Part shown: piece by piece, positions 1-7,286 of the stretch
How positions within the stretch are numbered: position 1 is the first letter of the stretch
Layout of the letters: each line of letters opens with the position of its first letter
Source of the DNA: Bdellovibrionaceae bacterium UBA3535
GTDB lineage: Bacteria > Bdellovibrionota > Bdellovibrionia > Bdellovibrionales > UBA840
Assembly: GCA_002376845.1 (NCBI GenBank)
Contig: DFOS01000025.1
Coordinates: forward strand, 3,970-18,097
Direction of reading: 5' to 3'
Length of the DNA stretch: 14,128 nucleotides
Notes under the pieces: generated by a model
Told to the model about the DNA's origin: nothing
Databases searched by the model: none
The model's input: only the letters and a program-made list of their open reading frames with translations
Translations under genes and position numbers: made by a program

Positions 1-317
1 TCATAATAAGAAACAAAATACTCCACTGCATTGCGCGGAAAGAGCTCCTTAAACTCAGCATACATTTGCGCAGCCAAGGTTTTATTTGGTGCTAAGATCA
101 ATGAGGGAAGCCCCGTGCGAGCAATGGCATTGGCCATACTAAAAGTTTTGCCAGAGCCCGTTACCCCAAGTAATACCTGATGTTTTAAGTCCGCATTTAT
201 ATTTTGCACCATGGCTTCAATGGCCTGCGGCTGATCACCGGCGGATTGATACTCACCTGAGATTTGAAATTCCTTATCGCTGCGGCGTGAATGGTGAACT
301 ATTTCTGTACTTCCCAC
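1..317 (-). CDS. uvrB: Excinuclease ABC subunit UvrB (N-terminal part, cut by window edge)
   Basis: UvrB is the DNA-damage-verifying helicase-like subunit of the UvrABC nucleotide excision repair complex in the cytoplasm. About 105 residues are visible. They include the family signature GDQPQAI (residues 28-34), Walker A GVTGSGKT (51-58), LAPNKTLAAQ (75-84) and the start of the NAVEYFVSYY block (96-105), all in the order and spacing of UvrB. The rest lies left of base 1. No ATG precedes the conserved part. The best start is GTG at 317-315, with AAGGA five bases upstream, which places the first 19 bases of uvrB inside the end of cysS (stop at 301-299). This implies co-transcription and probably translational coupling with cysS. 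Identity is near certain; the start is inferred. Confidence 0.93.
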   Translation of the reverse strand, partial: MGSTEIVHHSRRSDKEFQISGEYQSAGDQPQAIEAMVQNINADLKHQVLLGVTGSGKTFSMANAIARTGLPSLILAPNKTLAAQMYAEFKELFPRNAVEYFVSYY

Positions 318-1753
318 GAGGTTCCTTCTGGTGTGTCATGCACGGCAATGCCGTATTCATCCAGTTTGGCCCGAACGGCATCGGCCTTATCCCAGTTTTT
401 TTCTTTTCTTGCTTGTTGGCGCTCCTCAATCAACGCATCTATATCGTCTCGCTGCAGCTTTCTTTCTTTTAGCAAACGATCATCCAGATCCATTAAATAT
501 TTTTTCGGATCATTGGCAAACAGGGCAAAAACACCAGAATAATCTTTTATAAATTCTTTAAACAAGCGAGCATTGTGTTTATGCAGGCCATTGATTTTTT
601 TTCCTCTCTTATAAGTAGCATTAAAGGCACGTATGAGTTCAAAAATAGCCGCAAAGGCTTCGGGCGTGTTAAAGTCATCGCACATGGCCGTAGTAATTTT
701 CTTTTTGGCCTCTTCCAGCTTTGCAGCAAAATTCTTATCCGTTTGCTCATCCACATTAGCCGCCAATAAATCATCTGCCAAAGAGAGTGCCGAGTAAATT
801 CGAGCCAAGGCAGAGATGGCATTGTTTGCTTGTGCATCGGAGAGATCCACTTGCGAGCGATAATGCGAAGACAAAATGATGTATTTAAATATTTCAGGAT
901 CGTATTCTGCTACATAGTCCCTTGCCTTCACAATATTACCTAAGGACTTGGACATTTTTTCGCCAGAAAAGTTGATCATATTATTATGTATCCAATATTT
1001 GGCAAAAGGCTTACCCGTAGCCGCTTCACTTTGAGCAATTTCATTTTCATGGTGGGGAAAAATCAAATCCATTCCGCCGCCGTGAATGTCGATCTGCTCG
1101 CCTAAGAGAGCACAATTCATTGCCGAGCATTCTATATGCCATCCAGGGCGCCCCTCGCCCCAGGGCGATGACCATTTTGGTTCACCAGGCTTGGCGGCCT
1201 TCCACAATGAAAAATCCAAGGGGTTTTTCTTGCGCTTGTCCACCTCTACTCTTTGCCCGGCAATGAGATCCTCTATATTTTTGTGGCTTAATTTTCCATA
1301 TTCTTTAAAAGATTCGATGGAATAAAAAACCTCGCCATCCACCACATAGGCATGGCCGTTTTCAATGATCTTTTCAATCAAAGAAATGATGTCTTGCATA
1401 TGCTCCGTGACGCGGGGGTTCTTATCGTGTGGCCCTAATTTTAACGCCGCGTAATCTTGTTCAAACTCTTTTATATAACGTTCACTTATTTCTTTGGATT
1501 CCACCCCTTCACGTAGGGCACGTTGAATAATTTTGTCGTCTACGTCGGTATAATTGTAAACATAAGTTACAACATATCCCAATCGTTCTAACCAGTTACG
1601 AAGAACGTTAAAGAAAATGGGTCCACGAAAATTGCCCACATGCAATAGATCATAGACTGTAGGGCCACAGACATAGAGTTTCACCTTGCCTTCTTCTAAG
1701 GGAACGAATTCTTCTTTTTTTTGTGTCAAGTTGTTGTAAACCTGCATCTTCAT
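299..1753 (-). CDS. cysS: Cysteinyl-tRNA synthetase
   Basis: This is a class I aminoacyl-tRNA synthetase that charges tRNA-Cys with cysteine using ATP. The 484-residue product has normal family length. Visible hallmarks are YVCGPTVYD (27-35), the HIGH-type motif HVGN (38-41), and KMSKS (266-270) within GEKMSKSLGN. The zinc ligands Cys29, Cys209, His234 and Glu238 fall at essentially the same numbers as in the E. coli enzyme. The C-terminal region is the usual helical anticodon-binding part. The start is ATG at 1753, with AAGGG about seven bases upstream; a second Met follows at residue 3. It lies 134 bases after gltX on the same strand, and its last codons overlap the inferred uvrB start. The rather long gap from gltX may carry its own promoter, but no clear pair of boxes was found. 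Confidence 0.98.
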   Translation of the reverse strand: MKMQVYNNLTQKKEEFVPLEEGKVKLYVCGPTVYDLLHVGNFRGPIFFNVLRNWLERLGYVVTYVYNYTDVDDKIIQRALREGVESKEISERYIKEFEQDYAALKLGPHDKNPRVTEHMQDIISLIEKIIENGHAYVVDGEVFYSIESFKEYGKLSHKNIEDLIAGQRVEVDKRKKNPLDFSLWKAAKPGEPKWSSPWGEGRPGWHIECSAMNCALLGEQIDIHGGGMDLIFPHHENEIAQSEAATGKPFAKYWIHNNMINFSGEKMSKSLGNIVKARDYVAEYDPEIFKYIILSSHYRSQVDLSDAQANNAISALARIYSALSLADDLLAANVDEQTDKNFAAKLEEAKKKITTAMCDDFNTPEAFAAIFELIRAFNATYKRGKKINGLHKHNARLFKEFIKDYSGVFALFANDPKKYLMDLDDRLLKERKLQRDDIDALIEERQQARKEKNWDKADAVRAKLDEYGIAVHDTPEGTSWEVQK

Positions 1754-1856
1754 AACTAGCCCTTCTTAAATTTTCTTACATTGATCGTTGACAAATTTCG
1801 ACCTCTCATACGATGCTTTAAGTATACACATGCCAAGCAAGGAAGCGCTACTCTTT

Positions 1857-1881
1857 GGGCCACGGAAGGCCCCACTTTTTT
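1857..1881 (+). terminator. Hairpin followed by T6, orientation puzzling
   Basis: GGGCC (1857-1861) pairs with GGCCC (1868-1872) around ACGGAA, and T6 follows at 1876-1881 on the plus strand. It looks like an intrinsic terminator reading rightwards, but no plus-strand gene lies upstream. On the minus strand, where it follows the gltX stop, the stem has no T-run after it. It may limit antisense transcription into gltX or may be chance. Confidence 0.25.
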
Positions 1882-1887
1882 AAAAAA

Positions 1888-3348
1888 TTAAATTTTCTCT
1901 AAAACGATTTCTACCCGTTTTTGCAGAGAAGATTTTGCCAAAAGCGGCACCAGCAACTTCATTTCCGCACCCTGCGGCTTACCAATTACCGCAACTCGCA
2001 AGGGCATAAACAAATGTTTGCCTTTCACACCAAGATCGCTCTTCACTTTATCCTGTAAGCTTAAAAAATCCTCTTCACTCAAGTAATCCCCTGACAGATC
2101 TTTTAAGCCTTGCAGCCATACTTCCATAGCGGCCTTTGTGGTATCCCAGCTAAGAACCTCTGCGCAGGCCTCTTCGTCCACCTGAAAGTGCGCATCACTC
2201 ATATTTTGGTAAAGCGCTACAGCATCGACCAAAGTTTCCATGGAGGACTTAAAAACATCTAGCGTTTTATTCTTCCAGTCCTCAGGAGCATCGGAAAAAT
2301 CAAGTCCGGCCGCCGTTAAGAATGGCTGTATACGCTGCCATAAATCTTCATTACTTAGCGCGCGCAAATACTGCGAATTCATCCACTTTAGTTTTTCTTC
2401 ATCAAAAACGGCAGGCGAGCCATGCACTCGATCCAAACTAAATGTCTCAACCAATTCTTCCAAAGGCATAATTTCTTTTCCTTCTGGATGCGACCAACCA
2501 AGCAGGGCTAGAAAGTTGCTCAATGCCTCGGGCAAAAAACCCCTTTCCGCATATTCATGACAAGAAGTTGCCCCATGCCTTTTGGAAAGCTTTTGCTTGT
2601 CGGCTCCTAGGATGATGGACAGATGGCCAAATTGCGGTAGCGGATAGTCCAAAGCCTCCAGAATCATGATTTGCCTTAGAGTGTTACTTAGGTGCTCTTC
2701 TGCACGCAGCACATGCGTGATATTCATCAAGGCATCATCTACGGCGCAACAAAAATTATAAACAGGCATGCCATCGGAGCGTAAAAGAATAAAATCACCC
2801 ACCATTTCTTTTGGGAACTTAACCTCTTTACGAATTAGATCTTGAAAAACATAGTGATCTTTTTCTTCGGGAATTTGAAACCTTACGGTGGCCTTTTCAC
2901 CAGCAGCCAAGCGCTCTTTAGCCTCCTCCTTTGATACTTTACGACAATGACCATCGTATTGCGGAGAACGCCCCTCTTTTTTTGCAGTCTCTCTAAGAGA
3001 TTCCAGCCGCTCATCCGAACAAAAACAATAATAGGCTTTACCCGCTTTAAGCAAACGCTCTGCATGTTCTTGGTAAATCGCCTGCCGTTGTGATTGAAAA
3101 TAGGGTTGATTGGGACCATTGACCTCAGGCCCCTCCTGCCAATCATATCCCAGCCACTTAAGATCACTTAAAACTTTTTGCAAAGACTCTTCGGTGCTGC
3201 GCTCTTGATCGGTGTCCTCAATGCGCAAGACAAAGTCCCCTTGCATTTTTTTGGCAAACAACCACGAGTAGAGCGCCGTGCGCGCTCCGCCAACATGCAG
3301 AAACCCTGTGGGTGAGGGAGCAAAACGAGTTCTCACCTTTGCTGTCAT
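1888..3348 (-). CDS. gltX: Glutamyl-tRNA synthetase
   Basis: This is a class I synthetase that attaches glutamate to tRNA-Glu; whether it also misacylates tRNA-Gln cannot be told from sequence alone. The product is 486 residues, typical for bacterial GluRS. The HIGH-type motif is HVGG (18-21) within RFAPSPTGFLHVGGART. LRIEDTDQER follows at 41-50, and the KMSKS equivalent KLSKR is at 253-257. Cys108, Cys110 and Cys135 mark the zinc-binding insertion; the histidine that follows two residues later in the E. coli enzyme is Lys137 here. The anticodon-binding helical domain fills the C-terminal third. The start is ATG at 3348, preceded by AAGGAGAGG. That ribosome-binding site sits in the 3' arm of a six-base-pair hairpin (separate entry). 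It lies 53 bases downstream of carD in the same direction, so the two are probably co-transcribed. Confidence 0.98.
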   Translation of the reverse strand: MTAKVRTRFAPSPTGFLHVGGARTALYSWLFAKKMQGDFVLRIEDTDQERSTEESLQKVLSDLKWLGYDWQEGPEVNGPNQPYFQSQRQAIYQEHAERLLKAGKAYYCFCSDERLESLRETAKKEGRSPQYDGHCRKVSKEEAKERLAAGEKATVRFQIPEEKDHYVFQDLIRKEVKFPKEMVGDFILLRSDGMPVYNFCCAVDDALMNITHVLRAEEHLSNTLRQIMILEALDYPLPQFGHLSIILGADKQKLSKRHGATSCHEYAERGFLPEALSNFLALLGWSHPEGKEIMPLEELVETFSLDRVHGSPAVFDEEKLKWMNSQYLRALSNEDLWQRIQPFLTAAGLDFSDAPEDWKNKTLDVFKSSMETLVDAVALYQNMSDAHFQVDEEACAEVLSWDTTKAAMEVWLQGLKDLSGDYLSEEDFLSLQDKVKSDLGVKGKHLFMPLRVAVIGKPQGAEMKLLVPLLAKSSLQKRVEIVLEKI

Positions 3349-3350
3349 AA

Positions 3351-3372
3351 CCTCTCCTTCTTGAATGAGAGG
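3351..3372 (-). promoter_or_regulatory. Hairpin enclosing the gltX ribosome-binding site
   Basis: Read on the minus strand, CCTCTC (3372-3367) pairs perfectly with GAGAGG (3356-3351) across a ten-base loop. The 3' arm and adjacent loop bases contain the Shine-Dalgarno AAGGAG of gltX, and the stem ends two bases before the ATG. If it folds in the mRNA it would mask ribosome binding. The structure is seen in the sequence; a regulatory role is inference, and the stem is short. Confidence 0.35.
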
Positions 3373-3401
3373 AATACTAACAGAGAGACTGCAAAAGGCA
3401 A

Positions 3402-3890
3402 TTAGTTAAAGATAGCTTTGACTTGTTCTTCTACAGACAATTCGTCGGCGTTGGTAGCCAAGGATAATTCTTTGATCAAGAGACCACGAGCCGTATCGAG
3501 CATCTTGCGCTCTCCGAAGCTAAGCTCTTTATCTACTTGCAAAAGAAACAGCTCACGCATCACCTCTGCGATTTCAAAAATTGAGCCGGTTTTGATTTTG
3601 TCCATATACTCACGATAGCGGCGATTCCAGGTTTGATTGTCGATTTTCTTTACCGGAGTTTCGTCCTTTAGGATGCTCATCACCTTGCCGGCTTCATCTT
3701 GGTTAATTACCGGGCGAAGGCCTGACTTTTTGGCACTTGTAGTAGGCACTTTGACATTCATTTGACTCTCCAGAAGCTCAATGGAGTAAAACTCACAACT
3801 AGCTCCCATAATCTCTTGGGAATCAATGGAAACAATACGGCCAACGCCGTAACCAGGATAAACTGCCAAATCACCTACTTTAAATGTCAT
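3402..3890 (-). CDS. CarD/CdnL family transcriptional regulator
   Basis: CdnL/CarD proteins bind the RNA polymerase beta subunit through an N-terminal Tudor-like domain. They use a C-terminal helical domain to contact promoter DNA near the -10 upstream edge, which stabilises open complexes, notably at rRNA and growth genes. The 162-residue product fits that family in length and pattern. It has FKVGDLAVYPGYGVGRI (3-19), a basic segment near 54-60, and WNRRYREYMDKIK (88-100), whose Trp88 corresponds to the conserved wedge tryptophan. The open frame extends 18 codons further upstream, but ATG at 3890 has a perfect GGAGG about eight bases before it and begins exactly at the domain, so it was chosen. 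It heads a minus-strand run carD-gltX-cysS-uvrB. A sigma-70-like promoter sits just upstream (separate entry). Confidence 0.93.
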   Translation of the reverse strand: MTFKVGDLAVYPGYGVGRIVSIDSQEIMGASCEFYSIELLESQMNVKVPTTSAKKSGLRPVINQDEAGKVMSILKDETPVKKIDNQTWNRRYREYMDKIKTGSIFEIAEVMRELFLLQVDKELSFGERKMLDTARGLLIKELSLATNADELSVEEQVKAIFN

Positions 3891-3915
3891 AGAATTTTCC
3901 TCCAGGAACTTGGTG

Positions 3916-3944
3916 ATGCTAACATTAATGACGCTAAATATCAA
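3916..3944 (-). promoter_or_regulatory. Candidate sigma-70-type promoter for carD
   Basis: On the minus strand, TTGATA (3944-3939; five of six consensus matches) is separated by 17 bases from TAGCAT (3921-3916; four of six). A start site about seven bases later would give a leader of roughly 20 bases carrying the GGAGG of carD. Further upstream lies another AT-rich possibility around 3981-4010, so more than one promoter may exist. Confidence 0.4.
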
Positions 3945-4129
3945 TAAGGGGGGGTGCTATGCGTAAAGATTTTGCAATTATTTTATAAAATTCAAAGTGC
4001 TCCACTTTAATGTTGTTAGCTGGCAAAAAGTGCTAGTTATTAAAGAGGTTTGTTCACTAGCCCCCAGACATCCCCATCAATCTAGCTTAAACACCTATTA
4101 TTACTAAGTTAATTAGGATTTTAACAACA
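3945..4129. other. AT-rich non-coding gap upstream of carD
   Basis: No coding frame or RNA gene is recognised here. It holds a G7 tract (3948-3954) and an inverted repeat AAAGTG-CTC-CACTTT (3994-4008) with one further half-site AAAGTGCT (4026-4033). It separates the carD run from the stop of the small secreted-protein gene to its right, and presumably contains the end of that transcript, although no clear terminator hairpin was seen. Confidence 0.5.
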
Positions 4130-4540
4130 CTAAAAGGGAGCAGTTTCCAATTGACCCTTCGGCACACATAGAAAGGCACCAACGCCTTGGCTGATTTCAT
4201 TCAATGCAAGATAGTTAAAGGAGTATACCTTGTGAAAGCTCTGAACATCGCCCTGATTCCATTTCGTGTGGGGCAGCAATAAAAACTTTGCCTCTCCGCC
4301 ATTAAGAGCAAAGGTCATTTTTAGCAATTCCTTATCTTGCCTACTATTCACAGAGGTGCTGACTCCCTCGTATACGATATCAGAGGCATCGTAGTAGGTT
4401 CGAAGCTTGGCCTGTATTCGCTCGGCCTTAGCAGAAAGCTCCAGCTCCATAATCAGCTTGCTATTATTTTGCGGCTCACATTCTAAATGCATAGACTCAA
4501 AAGCAAAAAGTGAAAAAAAACTAAGAAAGATCGTCCCCAT
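4130..4540 (-). CDS. Small secreted protein of unknown function
   Basis: The family is not recognised. From the chosen ATG at 4540 the product is 136 residues. It begins MGTIFLSFFSLFAFES, a short hydrophobic stretch that could serve as a signal peptide, though it lacks lysine or arginine at its N-terminus. The rest is polar and mixed alpha/beta in character, with two cysteines (one just after the signal, LECEP, one near the end, FLCVPKG) that could form a disulfide in the periplasm. The frame stays open for 49 more codons upstream, but that part is unusually rich in Arg, Cys and aromatic residues and lacks a ribosome-binding site at its ATG. The chosen start has only a weak CTGGA five bases upstream. 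It is divergent from the next gene, and the intervening bases probably hold both promoters. Confidence 0.6.
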   Translation of the reverse strand: MGTIFLSFFSLFAFESMHLECEPQNNSKLIMELELSAKAERIQAKLRTYYDASDIVYEGVSTSVNSRQDKELLKMTFALNGGEAKFLLLPHTKWNQGDVQSFHKVYSFNYLALNEISQGVGAFLCVPKGQLETAPF

Positions 4541-4703
4541 AATTCCAGCAGAAGCTAAGTAAAAGGCCACAATATGGCAAATCAAAGTGGAGCGATTGTA
4601 AGACTTACGAAGACCGCAGCCACAAGAAAGACGAACACGCCCGAATAATATCCTATACACACCCCAAAAGATACGATAGGTGAACATTCATATAGGGGGT
4701 TTT

Positions 4704-5108
4704 ATGTTATCGATTTTATCGGCTATTTTCTTGTTAAATGGTCTTTTTGCAGATGAATATCTACTTAGCTATGAAGGGAAAAGCAAGACGACGGGATCTC
4801 TGTGCTCCGTAGAAGTTGTGAAAGAAGCCGATAATAGCCTCTATATGGAAGTTCGCATGAACTACGGCTTTGCCTATGCCATGGATGTAGAAAAAGCTGG
4901 TGATAAGTATATCGCCAGCATAGAGGCCGATATAGCTCCCAACTGCGATCTGGTGATGGGGGATTCCGGCAAAAAATATCACTACGATATTGTGGTAGGA
5001 CCAAAAGCATTTCAAGTGACGGGAAAATACTGCGAGCGCAAATGCCTGCCGCTAGGAATTAGCTATCCTGCTTGTGAAAAAATAGATGAGACTTGCATAA
5101 AAGACTAA
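4704..5108 (+). CDS. Small cysteine-rich secreted protein of unknown function
   Basis: The family is not recognised. The product is 134 residues from the ATG at 4704, which has GGGGG about four bases upstream; an in-frame ATG eight codons earlier has no such site. MLSILSAIFLLNGLFA-DEY is a plausible signal peptide with cleavage after Ala16. The mature part has six cysteines (SLCSV, PNCDL, YCERKC, PACEK, ETCIKD), an even number that suggests disulfides and export to the periplasm or beyond. No membrane segment follows the signal. It is divergent from the other small secreted-protein gene on its left, and is followed within 20 bases by a terminator-like hairpin, so it is probably transcribed alone. 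Confidence 0.75.
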   Translation: MLSILSAIFLLNGLFADEYLLSYEGKSKTTGSLCSVEVVKEADNSLYMEVRMNYGFAYAMDVEKAGDKYIASIEADIAPNCDLVMGDSGKKYHYDIVVGPKAFQVTGKYCERKCLPLGISYPACEKIDETCIKD

Positions 5109-5121
5109 GGCAAACACTCGG

Positions 5122-5145
5122 GCCTATTATATTAGGCATATTTTA
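5122..5145 (+). terminator. Likely terminator of the cysteine-rich secreted-protein gene
   Basis: GCCTA (5122-5126) pairs with TAGGC (5133-5137) around TTATAT, followed by ATATTTTATT on the plus strand. The stem is short and AT-leaning. It lies in the 44-base gap between convergent genes. No T-run follows on the minus strand, so it should act rightwards only. Confidence 0.4.
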
Positions 5146-5152
5146 TTATGTC

Positions 5153-7237
5153 CTAGCCAATTCCAGCCAAGGCCTGCGGCCCATGCTGTTTAATCAAAAG
5201 CGCCTTAAGCTGGGCATGCTCGGGCCGTGATAGGTCGGGATCGCGCTGAAAAAGCTCAAAAGCCGCCTCGCGTGCTTGCATCAAGATGGGGGTATCATGG
5301 ATCAGGCTTGCGAGTTTAAAGCCTGCCATACCCGATTGCCTTCGCCCCATAATCTCCCCTGGTCCACGGATCTTTAAATCCTCCTCCGCAATCTGAAAGC
5401 CATCACCTGTAGAAGCCATCACCTCGGCTCGGTATTTGGATTCTTCACTTACGGCATAGGGAAGCATCAATACACAATAGGATTTGTGCGCCCCTCGCCC
5501 TACTCGGCCGCGTAGCTGATGCAGTTGCGACAGGCCAAAACGTTCCGTATGCTCGATGATCATCATATTGGCGTTGGGTACATCCACCCCCACTTCAATC
5601 ACTGTGGTGGAAACCAAAACATCAATCTCATGCTTTCGAAAAGATTGCATGATTGCATCTTTTTCGTTCTCCTTCATCTTTCCATGTAGCAAGCCAAAGC
5701 GAATGTTGCCAAAGCGTTTTTGCAAACGTTCAAACTCTTCCACTGCATTTTTGAGATCCATCTTTTCGGATTCTTCTACTAGTGGGTAAACAATATAAGC
5801 CTGCCTTCCAGCAGCCACTTGATCTTCTAAAAAACCAAAAACCTTATCACGCTTGTTCTCATATACTACCTTGGTAACGATGGACTGCCGCCCTTTTGGC
5901 AACTCATCAATTACGGAAACATCTAAATCACCATATACCGTCATTGATAGAGTTCTCGGAATTGGAGTTGCCGTCATTACTAAAAAATGCGGACTCACAC
6001 CTTTTTGCTTGAGTTTTTTTCGTTGATCCACTCCAAAGCGGTGCTGTTCATCAATGATCACCAGTCCTAAATTATGAAAATTCACCCCTTCTTGAATCAA
6101 GGCATGTGTGCCGATTACAAAATCAAACTCACCACTTGCTGTTGCCGCAAGATTGGCGTTTTTTTCTTTTGTTTTCTGCATACCCGTAAGCATTCCCACC
6201 CTTAAACCCAAAGGCTGCAAAAGATCTTTGGCATTTTTAAAATGCTGATTGGCTAGTATCTCGGTAGGCACCATGATCGCGGTTTGGTAGCCGTTGGCCA
6301 CAGCAAATAAACCGGCTAAAATGGCAACCAGGGTTTTACCGCAACCCACATCCCCCTGCACCAGGCGATTCATGGGAGAATCGCCCTGCATGCTCTGCAA
6401 GATCTCATTTAATGCGCGCTTTTGCGCATTGGTTAATTGAAAAGGCAAAGAAGCTTCCAGTTGTTTTAATAAATCGAGCTTGGCTTGCATTTTTATACCA
6501 GGCTCTTTTTGCACACCGGTTTTTCTAGCGGCTAAAAATAGCTCCAGCATAAAAAATTCATCAAACTTTAGGCGATAATGAAAGGGTGAAGAAAAATGAA
6601 TAAAGTCTTCTCCTATATTATCTGGCGGATTATGCACTACAGATAAGGCCTCCTCTCGGTCCTTTAAATGGTATTTTTGTTTTAACCATGTAGGTAAGGG
6701 ATCAAAACTTTGGCCTTTTATCTTTTGCATCGCATTTAGCACTATGCTACGAATTTTACGCGAACTTAATCGCTCCGCTTCGGTATAAATGGCAACAATT
6801 TGATTTGCTCCCTCCTCCTCTTTTTCATAATCTTTAATATCAGGGTGGTGAAACTCCAAGCGTCCACGATAATCTGTAACCTTGCCAATTACTCGCACTT
6901 TGGCTCCAACCTCAAGGCGCTCAAAATATCCCCGATAAGGCGCGCGAAAGTACTTACACGTAATAAAGCCCGAGCCATCTTGTAAATTCACATTGTACAT
7001 TTTTCGACGAGATCGCCCCATATTTTGCGTGTTTACCGAGCGAATCATAGCCACCAAGCTTACTAGCTCCCCGGCTTTTAGTGAGCGAATGTTGCGAGCT
7101 TTACGGCGGTCTTCATAGGCACGCGGATAGTACTCCAACAAATCACCAATGGTGTAGATGTCTTTTTTAGACAAAAGTCCGGCAAGCTTTTCACCTACGC
7201 CTTTGACATATTGTACTCGGGTCTCGGAATCATACAT
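5153..7237 (-). CDS. recG: ATP-dependent DNA helicase RecG
   Basis: RecG is a superfamily 2 double-stranded DNA translocase that reverses stalled forks and branch-migrates Holliday junctions and R-loops. The 694-residue product matches the family length. An N-terminal wedge/OB region spans about 50-135. The helicase core follows with Walker A GDVGCGKT (295-302), VPTEILA (323-329), DEQH (396-399), MTATPIPRTL (421-430) and QLRGRVGRG (574-582). GDGFQIAEEDLKIRGPGE (611-628) is the RecG C-terminal signature. Walker A has Cys299 where Ser is common. The start is ATG at 7237, with no recognisable Shine-Dalgarno in the preceding A/T-rich bases, which is unlike its neighbours. It is divergent from the HD-GYP gene, whose ATG lies 49 bases away, and convergent with the small secreted-protein gene. 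Confidence 0.98.
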   Translation of the reverse strand: MYDSETRVQYVKGVGEKLAGLLSKKDIYTIGDLLEYYPRAYEDRRKARNIRSLKAGELVSLVAMIRSVNTQNMGRSRRKMYNVNLQDGSGFITCKYFRAPYRGYFERLEVGAKVRVIGKVTDYRGRLEFHHPDIKDYEKEEEGANQIVAIYTEAERLSSRKIRSIVLNAMQKIKGQSFDPLPTWLKQKYHLKDREEALSVVHNPPDNIGEDFIHFSSPFHYRLKFDEFFMLELFLAARKTGVQKEPGIKMQAKLDLLKQLEASLPFQLTNAQKRALNEILQSMQGDSPMNRLVQGDVGCGKTLVAILAGLFAVANGYQTAIMVPTEILANQHFKNAKDLLQPLGLRVGMLTGMQKTKEKNANLAATASGEFDFVIGTHALIQEGVNFHNLGLVIIDEQHRFGVDQRKKLKQKGVSPHFLVMTATPIPRTLSMTVYGDLDVSVIDELPKGRQSIVTKVVYENKRDKVFGFLEDQVAAGRQAYIVYPLVEESEKMDLKNAVEEFERLQKRFGNIRFGLLHGKMKENEKDAIMQSFRKHEIDVLVSTTVIEVGVDVPNANMMIIEHTERFGLSQLHQLRGRVGRGAHKSYCVLMLPYAVSEESKYRAEVMASTGDGFQIAEEDLKIRGPGEIMGRRQSGMAGFKLASLIHDTPILMQAREAAFELFQRDPDLSRPEHAQLKALLIKQHGPQALAGIG

Positions 7238-7286
7238 ACGTGTATATTTTTTTGTACTTAAATTGAAAGCGTGTCAAACTAATTGC

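Noticed and set aside
4541..4687. 49-codon upstream extension of the small secreted protein
   Set aside because: It has an unusual Arg/Cys/aromatic-rich composition, no ribosome-binding site at its ATG, and would bury the hydrophobic export signal inside the protein.
5153..7237. RecG Walker A with Cys299 (GDVGCGKT) as a sign of loss of function
   Set aside because: All other helicase motifs are intact, and Cys/Ser exchange at this loop position is not expected to abolish nucleotide binding.
7268..7286. Sigma-54-like spacing (GT...TTGC) before the HD-GYP gene
   Set aside because: The -24 GG is missing, and the start site would fall inside the coding sequence.
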